Source: Lepisosteus oculatus (taxonomy: Eukaryota > Chordata > Actinopteri > Semionotiformes > Lepisosteidae). Taken from it: 64,000 nt of DNA. A model generated the notes under the pieces. The model ran no database searches. It worked only from the letters and a program-made list of their open reading frames with translations, and was not told where the DNA came from. Both the position numbers and the translations under genes were made by a program. Location of the stretch: the NCBI RefSeq assembly GCF_040954835.1, contig NC_090706.1, forward strand, positions 38,573,148 to 38,637,147. Direction: 5' to 3'. Of the stretch, positions 63,241 to 64,000 are shown piece after piece (position 1 is the stretch's first letter; every line of letters begins with the position of its first letter).

Positions 63241-64000
63241 TGCTTGTTTTTTTTTACTGTTCCTTCCGCTGCCCCTGAAAAACGTCAGCGTGCTGGCAGA
63301 TGCACTACCCCAGGCCGAATGGATTTCTTCAGAAACATGTGTACAGGAAAACTGTACAGATAAGATACACTAAGAGGACGTTTGTGGATTTATCCAGGAT
63401 GTTTGTTATTTTAAAAAAGCAATTTTAGTTAATTAAATCCCCAGAAGAGTCAGGCATTTCACTGTTATCCTATGCACCCAGGAAATGGGTATGTTTGACC
63501 CTGGTGCCTTTTTCTCTTTTTCGATGTGAAGTTGTCAAGTTTCATCCTGAAAATGAGATCAGTCTTTCAAGCCCAATATCTTGTGTACATTTGTCCTCCT
63601 GTGGGGCTGCTAAGTGCAGGGAAAATGTCTACTGCTATAGGATGGATTGTACACTATGTGTAATGCAATACCTTTTTCAGCTGAACTAGATGATAATTTT
63701 CCTGCTCTGCCAATGAGCAGAATTATCAGTGGCAGAGCTGACTTTTCCCCAAGAGTTATGAACCTAACAAATCAAGTCAGCTTGCGCCAAAATGGCCTTT
63801 CCAGACAGGAGCGCCGGTCTGCAGGTGTGAACTTTTGGCTTGTATCGGTTATTTTTACCGAAAAAGCACTTGAGGTTTCCCAGAGCAAAAAGCTGGTTTG
63901 GGAAAGGAAGGAGAAACCTAGTCAGTCAGATGATAAGCAAATGCTGTCCATGTAAGCCTGTTCAAAGGTACCTGGATGCTGGCCCCGTCCAGCACCTACA
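63241..64000. other. Downstream flank of fbxo38, no gene seen
   Basis: AT-rich, with short incidental open frames and no recognised coding, RNA or repeat feature. Confidence 0.5.

Overview
This window is vertebrate nuclear DNA, most likely from a ray-finned fish. It holds two multi-exon genes on the + strand with GT-AG introns, both clearly orthologous to known vertebrate genes. The introns carry 5S-rRNA-derived SINEs of the SINE3/Deu kind, tRNA-derived SINEs with the fish-type 'GTTTGCATGTTCTCC' core, and a degenerate CR1-like LINE tail. I cannot name the species. One copy of each gene together with these repeats would fit a non-teleost or early-branching ray-finned fish, but this is a weak inference.

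Gene 1 (coding span 1644-37827) is fgfrl1, the FGF-receptor-like decoy receptor. It has six coding exons: signal peptide, Ig1, linker, Ig2, Ig3, and transmembrane segment plus His-rich tail. All splice phases agree and the exons join into a 476-residue protein. Intron 1 (19.3 kb) and intron 2 (12.8 kb) contain only repeats, CpG-rich patches and possible regulatory DNA. Intron 4 ends in a 1.6-kb minisatellite that runs directly into the Ig3 exon.

Gene 2 (coding span 44561-61573, 5' exon near 40.4 kb) is fbxo38, the F-box/leucine-rich-repeat substrate adaptor also called MoKA. Twenty-one coding exons join in frame to about 1,148 residues. Its CpG-rich promoter lies at about 40.2-41.2 kb, roughly 1.5-2.5 kb downstream of the fgfrl1 poly(A) signal, in the same orientation. 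Intron 13 is almost entirely a 2.8-kb, 39-bp minisatellite that also ends at the 3' splice site.

The most unusual feature is this pair of intronic arrays. The fgfrl1 array repeats a whole 3' splice-site module (branch-point-like TCAC, pyrimidine tract, TTACAG and the first exonic bases) 40 times; the last copy is the real acceptor. It has no stop codon in any forward frame. The fbxo38 array repeats a branch-point-like TTGAC plus a short pyrimidine run about 70 times and is almost free of AG, so it offers no decoy acceptors. The two arrays are opposite ways in which repeat growth next to an acceptor could affect splicing. Nothing here looks prokaryotic or viral, and I see no protein-coding gene on the minus strand.
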